A DNA stretch of 64,000 nucleotides from CAMLFJ01 sp035524955 (GTDB taxonomy: Bacteria; Methylomirabilota; Methylomirabilia; Rokubacteriales; CSP1-6): positions 62,001 to 126,000 of the forward strand of contig DATLFG010000042.1 of the NCBI GenBank assembly GCA_035524955.1, given 5' to 3'. A program made the position numbers and the translations under genes. Within the stretch, counting starts at the first letter, position 1; the number at the start of each line of letters is the position of its first letter. The notes under the pieces are model-generated. The model did not search any database. It was not told where the DNA came from and saw only the letters and a list, made by a program, of their open reading frames with translations. Of the stretch, positions 18,150 through 25,696 are shown piece after piece.

Positions 18150-19037
18150 TCAGGCGCTCTGGGCCGGCGCCTCGAGCGCCGCGCGCATCGCGCGCAGCCC
18201 CGCCTCGACGCCGCGCAGCGGGGTGCGAAGCTGCGCCTGGGCTCGCTCGATGCGCAGGCCGCCGTTGAGCGGGCGCGCCACCTTCTGCCCGAGCTCGGCG
18301 GTGGTCGCAGGCGTGAGGCAGGAGGCGTCCAGGTCGAAGACGCGGCAGACCAGGAGCGCGTAGGCCATGCGATCCAGCACGTCGGCGCCGGCCAGGTGCC
18401 AGGTGCCGGAGAGCTCCCGCTCGCAGCACTCCACGGTGGCGGCGGCCACGTCGTGGTTGTAGCTGGGGCTCGCGCGCTGGTCCATCGCGGCGCGGAAGCC
18501 CTTGCCGCCGCGGCAGGCGCGAATGAGCTGGTAGACGGAGTTCTTCTCCTGGCGCTCGGGGCCGTAGACCACGCTGGTGCGCACCACCAGCGCGCGCTCG
18601 AGCGCGCCCAGCACCGCCTGCTCGCCCTCCCACTTGCTCTGCCCGTAGACGCCGAGCGGGCGGGGGCGGGCATCTTCGGCGTAGGGCCCGTCCACGCCGT
18701 CGAAGACGTAGTCGGAGGAGTAGTAGACGAAGCCGGCGCCGACGCGGGCGGTGGCCTTCGCGGCGGCGAGGGGGCCGTGCACGTTCGCGGCGAAGGCCTC
18801 CTCCGGGTGCTCCTCGCAGTAGTCGACGTGGCTCAACGCGGCGGGGCAGATGACCCAGTCGGGGTGTGTGTCGGCGACGAGGCGCTCCGTCGCCGCGGGA
18901 TCGGTGAAGTCGAGCGGCACGAGACCGGGGAAGACCTCGTGGGCCCACGTGCCGGTGGCCTCGTGGCCGCGCGCGGCCAGCACGCGGAGCAAGGCCGCGC
19001 CCACCTGTCCGGAAGCCCCGATCACGAGCGCGCGCAT
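18150..19037 (-). CDS. RmlD-like sugar-nucleotide reductase (extended SDR)
   Basis: The protein has 295 residues from the ATG at 19037 (MRALVIGASGQVGAALLRVL), giving the NADP-binding GASGQVG motif at the very N-terminus. An in-frame ATG 30 nt upstream adds unrelated residues. Conserved family elements are SSDYVFDG, the catalytic YGQSK (Tyr-x-x-x-Lys) and VVRTSVVYGPE. It belongs with dTDP-4-dehydrorhamnose reductases and related SDRs (including MAT2B-like proteins), which reduce 4-keto sugars using NAD(P)H. No rmlA, rmlB or rmlC lies in the window, so a role in rhamnose synthesis is not established. It stands alone between the tRNA cluster and a divergent dehydrogenase. Confidence 0.85.
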   Translation of the reverse strand: MRALVIGASGQVGAALLRVLAARGHEATGTWAHEVFPGLVPLDFTDPAATERLVADTHPDWVICPAALSHVDYCEEHPEEAFAANVHGPLAAAKATARVGAGFVYYSSDYVFDGVDGPYAEDARPRPLGVYGQSKWEGEQAVLGALERALVVRTSVVYGPERQEKNSVYQLIRACRGGKGFRAAMDQRASPSYNHDVAAATVECCERELSGTWHLAGADVLDRMAYALLVCRVFDLDASCLTPATTAELGQKVARPLNGGLRIERAQAQLRTPLRGVEAGLRAMRAALEAPAQSA

Positions 19038-19136
19038 GAGCCTGCACCTTACCGGAGGCTCCGGCACTGGGCAACCCGCAGGGCTTGCCGCGCCGACGGC
19101 GCGAGGCTACGATCCCGCGGGGAGGACTCACCCGAC

Positions 19137-20099
19137 ATGGCCGCCGATCGCCCGCTCGTGCTGCTCTGGATCCACGATGCCGCGCCGTACCGCCAGGGGC
19201 TCGCGCGGGTCGGGCTCGATCAGCGCGTGGACGTCGTCCACGTGCCGCTCGGCGAGACGCCCGGGCCCGAGTTGCTCGCCCGCTGCGAGGCCATGCTGGC
19301 CTTCCGGGCGGGCGCGGGCGTGCTCGCGCGGATGCCGCGGCTGCGATGGCTGCAGGCGCTGACCGCCGGGGTGGAAGGCTGGCTGGCGCTGCCCGACCTG
19401 CCGGCAGGGCTCATGCTCACCTGCGCGCGCGGCACCCACCGGGTGCAGATGCCGGAGAACATCCTGGGCGCGCTCTTTCACCTCACCAAGCCCTATGCCG
19501 GCATCGCGCTCGACCAGAAGGACAAGCGCTGGCGGCGGCGGGTCTCGGAGACCCTGGCCGGCACCACGCTCGGCATCCTGGGCCTGGGTGCGATCGGGCA
19601 GGAGCTGGCGCGCAAGGCCGAGGCGCTCGAGATGCGCGTGATCGGCACGCGGCGTCGCCCGGTCCCGATGCCCCACGTGGAGCGCGTGTACGGGCCGGCG
19701 GACACCGACGCCGTGCTGGGCGCCTCCGACTTCGTGCTGCTGCTGCTGCCGGTGACGCCGGAGACGCGCGGCTTCATGAACGCGGCCCGGCTCAAGCGCA
19801 TGAAGCCCGGCGCCTACCTCCTCAACTTCGGCCGGGGCGAGCTGATCGTGGACGCCGACCTGATCGAGGCCGTCACCGCGCGGACGATCGCGGGCGCGGT
19901 GCTCGACGTGTTCACCACCGAGCCCCTGCCCGCCGAGCATCCGTTCTGGGGCACCGAGGGCATCCTGGTACTGCCCCACATCGGCGGGCTCCACCCGGGA
20001 CGCGATCAGATCGTCGCCGAGCTCTTCGCCGACAACCTGCGGCGCTTCCTCGCGGGGCAGCCCCTGCGGGAGACCGTGCACCTCGCGCGCGGCTACTAG
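19137..20099 (+). CDS. D-2-hydroxyacid dehydrogenase
   Basis: The protein has 320 residues from the ATG at 19137. The NAD(P)-binding Rossmann domain has GILGLGAIGQELARKAEAL. Catalytic residues of the family are present: Arg in LLNFGRGELIVD, Glu in FTTEPLPAEHPFW, and His in LPHIGGLHPG. It would interconvert 2-keto acids (glyoxylate, hydroxypyruvate or similar) and D-2-hydroxy acids. A glyoxylate reductase role would fit with the glcDEF genes 6-10 kb downstream, but this is inference. It is followed after 7 bp by a flavin-domain gene, likely in one operon. Confidence 0.88.
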   Translation: MAADRPLVLLWIHDAAPYRQGLARVGLDQRVDVVHVPLGETPGPELLARCEAMLAFRAGAGVLARMPRLRWLQALTAGVEGWLALPDLPAGLMLTCARGTHRVQMPENILGALFHLTKPYAGIALDQKDKRWRRRVSETLAGTTLGILGLGAIGQELARKAEALEMRVIGTRRRPVPMPHVERVYGPADTDAVLGASDFVLLLLPVTPETRGFMNAARLKRMKPGAYLLNFGRGELIVDADLIEAVTARTIAGAVLDVFTTEPLPAEHPFWGTEGILVLPHIGGLHPGRDQIVAELFADNLRRFLAGQPLRETVHLARGY

Positions 20100-20106
20100 C
20101 GCGGCG

Positions 20107-20580
20107 ATGAGCCGGTCACTCGGCCCCAGGCTCCCGCCGGGACTGCTCACGCGCCTCTCCCAGACGGATCTCCCCTCGCGGCTCGGACGCGGGTTGCCCT
20201 TCGTCACGCTCGCCGCCGACGGCACCCTGCACCCGATGCTCTGTAGCTACCTCGAGTGGCTCGCGGTCGACGCCCGGACGCTCCGCCTCGCCCTGGCCGC
20301 CGCGAGTCGCAGCGCGCGCAATCTCGAGGAGCGCGGCGTCGGCTCGCTGCTCCTGGTCGAGCCCGCGCTCACGATGTACATCAAGTGCCGGGCGATGGGC
20401 GCGCCGCTTCGCCGGGGTGAGCTCGCGCGCTTCAGCCTCACGGTCGAGGACGTGCTGGAGGATGCGCCCACCGAGGCGGAAGGGGACGTGCGGATCACCG
20501 GCGGGATCACCTACGCGCCGGCGCCGGCGCTCGAGGAGGCGTGGGTGAAGGCGGTGCTGGCCGCGCTGCGGGAGGAGTAG
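20107..20580 (+). CDS. Pyridoxamine 5'-phosphate oxidase-like FMN-binding protein
   Basis: The protein has 157 residues with a split-barrel pattern: PFVTLAADGTLHPMLCSYLE, RSARNLEERGVGSLLLVEPA and MYIKCRAMGAP correspond to the strands and phosphate-binding turn of PNPOx-like flavoproteins. No pyridoxamine-specific C-terminal domain is present, so true PdxH activity is unlikely; a general FMN or F420 reductase is more plausible. It follows the hydroxyacid dehydrogenase by 7 bp on the same strand. The electron donor and substrate are unknown. Confidence 0.7.
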   Translation: MSRSLGPRLPPGLLTRLSQTDLPSRLGRGLPFVTLAADGTLHPMLCSYLEWLAVDARTLRLALAAASRSARNLEERGVGSLLLVEPALTMYIKCRAMGAPLRRGELARFSLTVEDVLEDAPTEAEGDVRITGGITYAPAPALEEAWVKAVLAALREE

Positions 20581-20600
20581 CCCGCCCCCTCGCCACCGGT

Positions 20601-20677
20601 CCCCTCACCACCCGCCCCCTCACCACCCGCCCCCTCACCCTGCCCTCTCCCCCTCCGGGGGCGAGGGAGAAGAGGGG
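20601..20677. repeat. GC-rich palindromic repeat, copy A, with 15-nt tandem lead
   Basis: Two exact copies of a 15-mer (CCCCTCACCACCCGC, 20601-20615 and 20616-20630) run into CCCCTCACCC and then the imperfect palindrome CCTCTCCCCCTCCGGGGG plus CGAGGGAGA. It fills the gap between two convergent genes and abuts the stop codon of the MBL hydrolase. Closely related copies occur at 25626-25696 and, without the lead, at 39352-39388. It resembles REP-type intergenic palindromes. Confidence 0.8.
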
Positions 20678-21499
20678 CTAGACTTCGAGCAGGTCGGTGC
20701 CGATGACGAGCGGGCCCGCGTAGTGGCGGCGGGCTGCGGCCTCCAGCTCGCCCGGCTCCGACCCCGGCATGAGGTGCGTCACCGCGAGCTTCCGGGCTCG
20801 CGCGCCCGCGGCCACGCGGCCGAGATCATCGGGCTGCGTGTGGTAGGAGGCCAGGCCGCGGATCTTCTCCTCCAGGCTGGGCCAGCCGCAGCCCGGGTAC
20901 CAGGAGGTCCTGGCCATCTCGCAGCACTCGTGGATGAGGCAGTCCACGTCTCGGCTCCAGCGCATCAGGTTGTCGCAGGGCCGCGTGTCGCCCGAGACGA
21001 CCACGCTGCGGCCGCCGCCGTCGAAGCGATAGCCGAAGGCGGGCTTCACCGGATCGTGCTCGACCAGGAAGGCGCTCACGGTCACGCCGCCCGCCTGCAT
21101 GATCTGCCCGTCCTCGATCTCGGTCACCGTCACCGCGGGAGGCCTGCGCTCGACCATGTGATGGCGGCGGACCTCGATGTCCCAGTGCAGGTAGTCGAGC
21201 AGCTTGTCCATCTGCCGCTTCGTGCCCGCGGGGCCCCAGATCTCGAGCGGGGCGTTCTGCCCCACGATCCAGCGCGTGATCAGCAGGTGGCCCAGGTCGA
21301 TCACGTGGTCGGAGTGGTGGTGGGTGATGAGCACGCGCGGCCAGTCGTAGGGCCGCACGCCCGCCTGCACGAGCTGGACGCCCACGCCCGAGCCCGCGTC
21401 CACCAGGAAGCGCTCCGCGCCGAGCGACAGCAGGGTGGAGGGGCCGCGCCGCATCGGGTTGGGCGGGGGCGAGCCGGTGCCGAGGAGGACGGCCTGCAC
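20678..21499 (-). CDS. RNase Z/arylsulfatase-like MBL-fold hydrolase
   Basis: The protein has 273 residues from a GTG at 21499, 2 nt after the stop of the preceding gene; longer frames read through that gene and are rejected. It starts (M)QAVLLGTGSPPPNPMRRGPS, as in tRNase Z-like metallo-beta-lactamases. The zinc site is ITHHHSDHVIDL, with further ligands in VSGDTRPCDNL and LIHECCEMA and a C-terminal VTHLMPG. It is a soluble hydrolase of phosphodiester or ester bonds. It lacks the flexible arm of true tRNase Z, so tRNA processing is doubtful. It ends the minus-strand run that begins with glcD. Confidence 0.83.
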   Translation of the reverse strand: MQAVLLGTGSPPPNPMRRGPSTLLSLGAERFLVDAGSGVGVQLVQAGVRPYDWPRVLITHHHSDHVIDLGHLLITRWIVGQNAPLEIWGPAGTKRQMDKLLDYLHWDIEVRRHHMVERRPPAVTVTEIEDGQIMQAGGVTVSAFLVEHDPVKPAFGYRFDGGGRSVVVSGDTRPCDNLMRWSRDVDCLIHECCEMARTSWYPGCGWPSLEEKIRGLASYHTQPDDLGRVAAGARARKLAVTHLMPGSEPGELEAAARRHYAGPLVIGTDLLEV

Positions 21500-21501
21500 G
21501 G

Positions 21502-23553
21502 TCAGGGCGCCGGCGGCAGCGCCGCGCCGATCTCGAACTGCGGCAGCACGGGCTCGATCCGGCGGCCGCCGGAGACGAAGAACCGCGCGACCTGCTCCTG
21601 GGCGGCGCGCCCGATCGTGTGCACCTCCGGGAAGATCGTCCAGACGAGGAATCCGTGCGGGTTCTGGAAGCGCGCCGAGACGCCGGCCAGGTCGTGCCGG
21701 TACAGCGAGGACACCGGCTGCAGCAGACCCGCGCGCAGCAGCGCCGCGGTGGTGGGGTTGGGCACCGTGCGATCCCCCACCGCCCACTGGTAGAGCACCG
21801 CCTTCACGCCGACGGCCAGCAGGGGCGCCTGCCTGAGGTAGGGCGCGAACGCGACCGGATTCGCGGGCTGGCTGAGCCACTCCGCGCGATCGAAATAGGC
21901 TTGGATGTCGAGCGCGCCCCCGGCCGGCTCGCGCACGGGCGCCTCACCCGGCAGCGGGATGGACTCGGTGAAGTCCTGCTCGCCGTTCATCAGCGGCGGC
22001 TGCCGGCGCTTGAGCTGGTCCGCCACCAGCCCGCGGAAGACCGGGGACTGGCGCGCGATCTCCACGATGGGCCCGCCCGCCACGCTGAGCACGCCCACGC
22101 GGACCAGCGGATCCACCGCCATCAGGAGCGTGCCGTAGATGCCGCCGAACGACTGTCCGAAGTAGGCGATGCGCTCGCGATCGAGATCCACGGCGCCGTC
22201 ACCGTCCACGTCCACGCCGCGCCGGATGGCGCGGACGAGCTGCATGAGGTCCGCGGTGGTCTGGCGGAGCCCGTCGCGGGTGCCGACGAGCGCGAGCGGC
22301 GATCCCGCGAGGGTCCCGACGCCCTCGGTGGCCCCGATGCGCCCGTCGCCGTCCTGGTCGATGCCGCGCCCGCCCGCGGGCAGCGTGACCGCGTCCCGGC
22401 CGGTGCGGAGCACGGTGAGCGTGCCCTCGGGCCCACCGCCGTGGCCCACCACGTTGAGGGCCACGGTGGCGAAGCCGAAGCGCGCCATCGTGCCGGCCAC
22501 CGCCATCGGGACCACGTGGCGGTCATTGCCGAAGCCGTGGCCGAAGAGCGCTACCGGCCAGCCGCCGGACGGCGTGGTGCCGCTCGGCAGGTAGACCGTG
22601 ACGTCCACGTCCTCGCGGCCCTGGACCGCGGGCGCCTCCGCCCGGGTCGCGGTGGCGGGGACGACGCGGTCGGCGGTGAGGAAGGACCGGGAGGGGAACC
22701 GGCCGTACGCGATGATGCGGATATCCGTGGGCGGCACCAGCGGCAGCGGCAGCGTCACCGGCTCCCCGAAGCGCGCCGCGGGATCGGTGGCGACGTGACG
22801 GCGCAGCTCGACGCCGTCGAGCTCCACGCGCGCGTAGGCCGACCGGGCGCCGGCCGGCCCCAGGGCGAAGCGCAGCTCGGGCGCGGGACCGGCCTCGATC
22901 ACCGCGCGCATCTGCTCGAGCCCGGCCGTCACGCTCTGGGTGGTGAAGACGGTGACGGCGGCGACCTCGCGCCGCGTGATGCCGAGCGGCTTGAGCCGCT
23001 GGAGCACCACGCCCTGGGCGGAGACGCCGTAGGCGGCCTCGGAGACCAGGGGGGCGTTGAGGACCGGCGCGAGCGGCTGGCCGGCATCGTCCAGGACGCG
23101 CGTGGTGAGCACCAGCGCGTAGCGCCGCGCCTGGAGCAAGGCGCGCTCGGGGCGGGCGTAGAGCGTATGGCTCGCCCCGTCCCAGACGAGCTGGCCGAGC
23201 CCGATGGGCGCCGGCAAGGCCTCGGGCAAGAGCGGGACGATGAACGCGCTGGCCTTCGTGAGGCTATCGAGCGCGACGGGGCCCGAGAACCGGATGGCCA
23301 CGCGCGGGTTGACGCTCCACCCATCCAGCTCGTTGACGAGGCGGATCTCGTCGCAGCCCGCGGCGTCGACGCGGCAATCGGGCAGCGGGAGCGCCACGCG
23401 GCGTCCGGTGGCCTGACGCGGATCGGGCACCGTGTGCCGGTCCGAGGGGAAGAGCGCCTCGACCTCGGCGCCGACCGCCCGGGTCGGCTCGAAACTGACC
23501 GCGAGCGAGAGCCCGAGCGCGAGGCGACCGGCGAGGCGCCCGACGCGGCCCAC
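21502..23553 (-). CDS. Secreted alpha/beta-hydrolase with lipase-type N-terminal domain
   Basis: The protein has 683 residues with a signal peptide (LAGRLALGLSLAVSFEP). The N-terminal ~300 residues (IRLVNELDGWSVNPRVAIRF, ALPAPIGLGQLVWDG) resemble the Ig-like domain of bacterial virulence-factor lipases. The hydrolase domain starts near 310 (VTVYLPSGTTPSGGWPVALF, GHGFGNDRH) and carries the nucleophile elbow GQSFGG; a C-terminal histidine candidate is in PEVHTIG. Two calcium-binding EF-hand-like loops, DQDGDGRIGATE and DVDGDGAVDLDRE, are inserted before the nucleophile. It probably hydrolyses esters or lipids outside the inner membrane. It precedes the MBL gene by 2 bp and follows htrA by 5 bp. 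Confidence 0.78.
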   Translation of the reverse strand: MGRVGRLAGRLALGLSLAVSFEPTRAVGAEVEALFPSDRHTVPDPRQATGRRVALPLPDCRVDAAGCDEIRLVNELDGWSVNPRVAIRFSGPVALDSLTKASAFIVPLLPEALPAPIGLGQLVWDGASHTLYARPERALLQARRYALVLTTRVLDDAGQPLAPVLNAPLVSEAAYGVSAQGVVLQRLKPLGITRREVAAVTVFTTQSVTAGLEQMRAVIEAGPAPELRFALGPAGARSAYARVELDGVELRRHVATDPAARFGEPVTLPLPLVPPTDIRIIAYGRFPSRSFLTADRVVPATATRAEAPAVQGREDVDVTVYLPSGTTPSGGWPVALFGHGFGNDRHVVPMAVAGTMARFGFATVALNVVGHGGGPEGTLTVLRTGRDAVTLPAGGRGIDQDGDGRIGATEGVGTLAGSPLALVGTRDGLRQTTADLMQLVRAIRRGVDVDGDGAVDLDRERIAYFGQSFGGIYGTLLMAVDPLVRVGVLSVAGGPIVEIARQSPVFRGLVADQLKRRQPPLMNGEQDFTESIPLPGEAPVREPAGGALDIQAYFDRAEWLSQPANPVAFAPYLRQAPLLAVGVKAVLYQWAVGDRTVPNPTTAALLRAGLLQPVSSLYRHDLAGVSARFQNPHGFLVWTIFPEVHTIGRAAQEQVARFFVSGGRRIEPVLPQFEIGAALPPAP

Positions 23554-23558
23554 CGTCC

Positions 23559-24713
23559 TCAGCGAGGAGGCTGGGGCGACGGCTGGCGCGGACCGGGCGC
23601 GGGCACCATGCGGCGCGGGACGCGCGGCGCGGCCTGGTAGGCCCCCACCGTCACCGCGACCTCGGTCTCCTTGCCTTCGCGCATGAGCGAGATCTTGACG
23701 CTCTTGCCCACCGGCGTGCTCGAGATGATCCGCTGGAGATCGCGCGGGCCTTCGACCGCCGTCCCGTCCACGGAGACCACCACGTCATTGGCCCGGATCC
23801 CGCCCTGGTCGGCCGGCTGGCCGGCCACCACCTGGCGGATCAGCACACCCTTGGCCTCCTTGAGCCCGAACTTGGCGGCCTCCTCGTCCGGCACCTCGGC
23901 GATGCTGACGCCGAGCCACCCCCACTCGACCTTGCCCTTCTCGGCGAGCTGGGGCAGCAGCGCCTTCACCAGGTTCACCGGGATGGCGAAGCCGATCGTG
24001 CCGTTGACGGCGGCCATGCTGTTGACGCCCACGACCTCGCCCGCCATGTTGACGAGCGGGCCGCCCGAGTTGCCCGGGTTCACCGCGGCGTCCGTCTGGA
24101 TGAACTCGAATCCGGGCGCGGCGACCTGGATCGGGGCCCCCTTGCGGCTCACGATCCCGAAGGACACCGACTGCTCGAGGCCGAAGGGGTGCCCGAGCGC
24201 CAGCACGAACTCGCCCACGCGGGTGCGGTTGGAATCGCCGAGCGCGGCCACCGGCAGCCCCGCGGCGTCGATCTTGACCAGGGCCAGGTCCACCCGCTCG
24301 TCCAGGCCGACCACCTTGCCCTCGAACCGTCGGCCGTCGATCAGGCGAACCTGGATCCGCTCGGCGTCCCCCACCACGTGGGCGTTCGTGACCAGGTAGC
24401 CGTCCTCGCGGATGATGAAGCCCGACCCCTGGCTCCGGCGCTCGTCCGGTGCCTCGGGCTGCTGCTCCTGGCCTTCCGCCAGGGCCTCCACCGTCCGACG
24501 CACCCGGATCTGGACCAGCGGTGGCTTGAGGCGCTCGGCCAGGTCGTGCATGAAGTCGTTCAGGCGCACGATATCGGGTGGCGCCGCGGGGCCCTGGCTC
24601 TCCTTCCACAGCGGGCCCGCGGGCCCCGCCTGGGCGAAGGCCCCCGGGGGCACCATGGCGGCGGGGATCACGAGAGACAGCGCGAGAGCGAGGGAGAGGG
24701 CTGAACGACGCAT
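23559..24713 (-). CDS. HtrA/Deg-family periplasmic serine protease
   Basis: The protein has 384 residues from the ATG at 24713, which has a GGAGG upstream. A signal peptide (SLALALSLVIPAAMVPPGAF) is followed by a trypsin-like domain with the complete triad: His in TNAHVVG, Asp in DLALVKI, Ser in GNSGGPL. A single PDZ domain follows (GWLGVSIAEVPDEEAAKFGL to VAVTVGAY), so it is the DegS/HtrA layout with one PDZ rather than DegP with two. It degrades or senses misfolded periplasmic proteins. The proline-rich C-terminus is unstructured. It lies in the minus-strand run between moaB and the secreted hydrolase. Confidence 0.93.
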   Translation of the reverse strand: MRRSALSLALALSLVIPAAMVPPGAFAQAGPAGPLWKESQGPAAPPDIVRLNDFMHDLAERLKPPLVQIRVRRTVEALAEGQEQQPEAPDERRSQGSGFIIREDGYLVTNAHVVGDAERIQVRLIDGRRFEGKVVGLDERVDLALVKIDAAGLPVAALGDSNRTRVGEFVLALGHPFGLEQSVSFGIVSRKGAPIQVAAPGFEFIQTDAAVNPGNSGGPLVNMAGEVVGVNSMAAVNGTIGFAIPVNLVKALLPQLAEKGKVEWGWLGVSIAEVPDEEAAKFGLKEAKGVLIRQVVAGQPADQGGIRANDVVVSVDGTAVEGPRDLQRIISSTPVGKSVKISLMREGKETEVAVTVGAYQAAPRVPRRMVPAPGPRQPSPQPPR

Positions 24714-24792
24714 CTGCAAGCCTCCTGGAGTGTCTGGTGCTCGGGGGACCGGACCGATTATACCCCGCCGCGCCAATTCACCTACCGCCCAC

Positions 24793-25311
24793 CTACCGCC
24801 GCACCTCGCGGAGGACGTGGCCGAGCTCGGGGATGATCAGCTTCTCGAGCGCGAGCCGGCAGGCATTGGGAGAGCCCGGCAGCGAGAAGAGCGCCCGCCC
24901 GCGGACGACCCCACCCTGGGCGCGCGAGAGCATGGCGGCGGCGCCGACCTCCTGGTAGGAGAGCATCCGGAAGAGCTCACCGAACCCGGTGAGCCGCTTG
25001 TCGAGCAGGGCCTCGACCGCCTCGAAGGTGGAGTCGCGCGAGGTGACCCCGGTGCCGCCCGTGAGGACGAACGCCTCGACGGCGGGATCCTCGCAGCCCT
25101 TGCGGATCACCGCGGTGACCTCCGAGGGCTCGTCGCGGACGATGCAGTGGCCGACCACGGCGTGCCCGGCCTGGGTGAGCCGCTCGCGGATCAGCGCGCC
25201 GCTCGTGTCGGTCTCCGGCGTCTTGGAGTCGGAGATGGTCAGGACGAAGCAGCCGATGGCGCGCGGCGCATTCGCCTTGTGCTCGGTCGGCACGGCGTCG
25301 GGCCGGCTCAC
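24793..25311 (-). CDS. moaB: MoaB/MogA-family molybdopterin biosynthesis protein
   Basis: The protein has 172 residues. The MPT-binding motif is LTGGTGVTSRDSTFEAVEAL and the C-terminal one is SLPGSPNACRLALEKLI, both hallmarks of the MoaB/MogA fold. It adenylates molybdopterin before molybdenum insertion, or is the inactive MoaB homologue; sequence alone does not separate the two. It overlaps the Rieske gene by 4 bp. The IorAB-like molybdoenzyme 11 kb away is a likely user of the cofactor. Confidence 0.9.
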   Translation of the reverse strand: MSRPDAVPTEHKANAPRAIGCFVLTISDSKTPETDTSGALIRERLTQAGHAVVGHCIVRDEPSEVTAVIRKGCEDPAVEAFVLTGGTGVTSRDSTFEAVEALLDKRLTGFGELFRMLSYQEVGAAAMLSRAQGGVVRGRALFSLPGSPNACRLALEKLIIPELGHVLREVRR

Positions 25312-25622
25312 TCCGCTTCCTCCAGGTAGACGGCGCCGTCCTCGACGGTGGCCGTGTAGCGCGGGAGGCTCTCGCCGGGCACCGTCATGCAGGCGCCGGT
25401 GCGCATGTCGAATTCCCAGCCGTGGAGCGGGCAGATCACGATCTCGCCCTCGACCCAGCCCTCGCAGAGGCTACCGCCCTGGTGCGGGCAGTCGTCGCCG
25501 ATGGCCAGGATCTCCTGGCCGCGCCGGTAGACGCCCACGTTGTGCCCGTTCACGCTGACGAGCACGCCCCTGCTGGGCGGCAGCTCCGACAGCCCCAGGA
25601 CCTTCACGCGGGCCACGCGCAT
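25308..25622 (-). CDS. Rieske [2Fe-2S] ferredoxin (NirD-like)
   Basis: The protein has 104 residues consisting solely of a Rieske domain: the cluster ligands lie in CPHQGGSLCEGW and CPLHGWEFDMRTG. There is no membrane anchor or signal peptide, so it is a soluble electron carrier of the type used by dioxygenases or as NirD. No oxygenase partner lies in the window. Its stop overlaps the start of moaB. It is just downstream of glcF, separated by the palindromic repeat. Confidence 0.9.
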   Translation of the reverse strand: MRVARVKVLGLSELPPSRGVLVSVNGHNVGVYRRGQEILAIGDDCPHQGGSLCEGWVEGEIVICPLHGWEFDMRTGACMTVPGESLPRYTATVEDGAVYLEEAE

Positions 25623-25625
25623 CTC

Positions 25626-25696
25626 CCCCTCACGGCCTGCCCCCTCACCCGGCCCTCTCCCCCTCCGGGGGAGAGGGAGAATGCGGGGGCGAGGGG
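25626..25696. repeat. GC-rich palindromic repeat, copy B, overlapping the 3' end of glcF
   Basis: A 15-mer lead (CCCCTCACGGCCTGC) is followed by CCCCTCACCC and the palindrome CCTCTCCCCCTCCGGGGG plus AGAGGGAGA, then GCGGGGGCGAGGGG. It is nearly identical to copy A at 20601-20677. It extends into the glcF reading frame, which stops at 25645 inside the repeat. Confidence 0.8.

Noticed and set aside
20601..20640. Tandem 15-mers considered as a CRISPR array
   Set aside because: The repeats are directly adjacent with no spacers, low in complexity and only two exact copies; no cas genes lie nearby.
21619..23640. A 673-codon plus-strand frame over the secreted hydrolase gene
   Set aside because: It is a high-GC mirror of the minus-strand gene: arginine/histidine/glycine-rich, no family motif, while the minus frame has a signal peptide and a GQSFGG nucleophile elbow.
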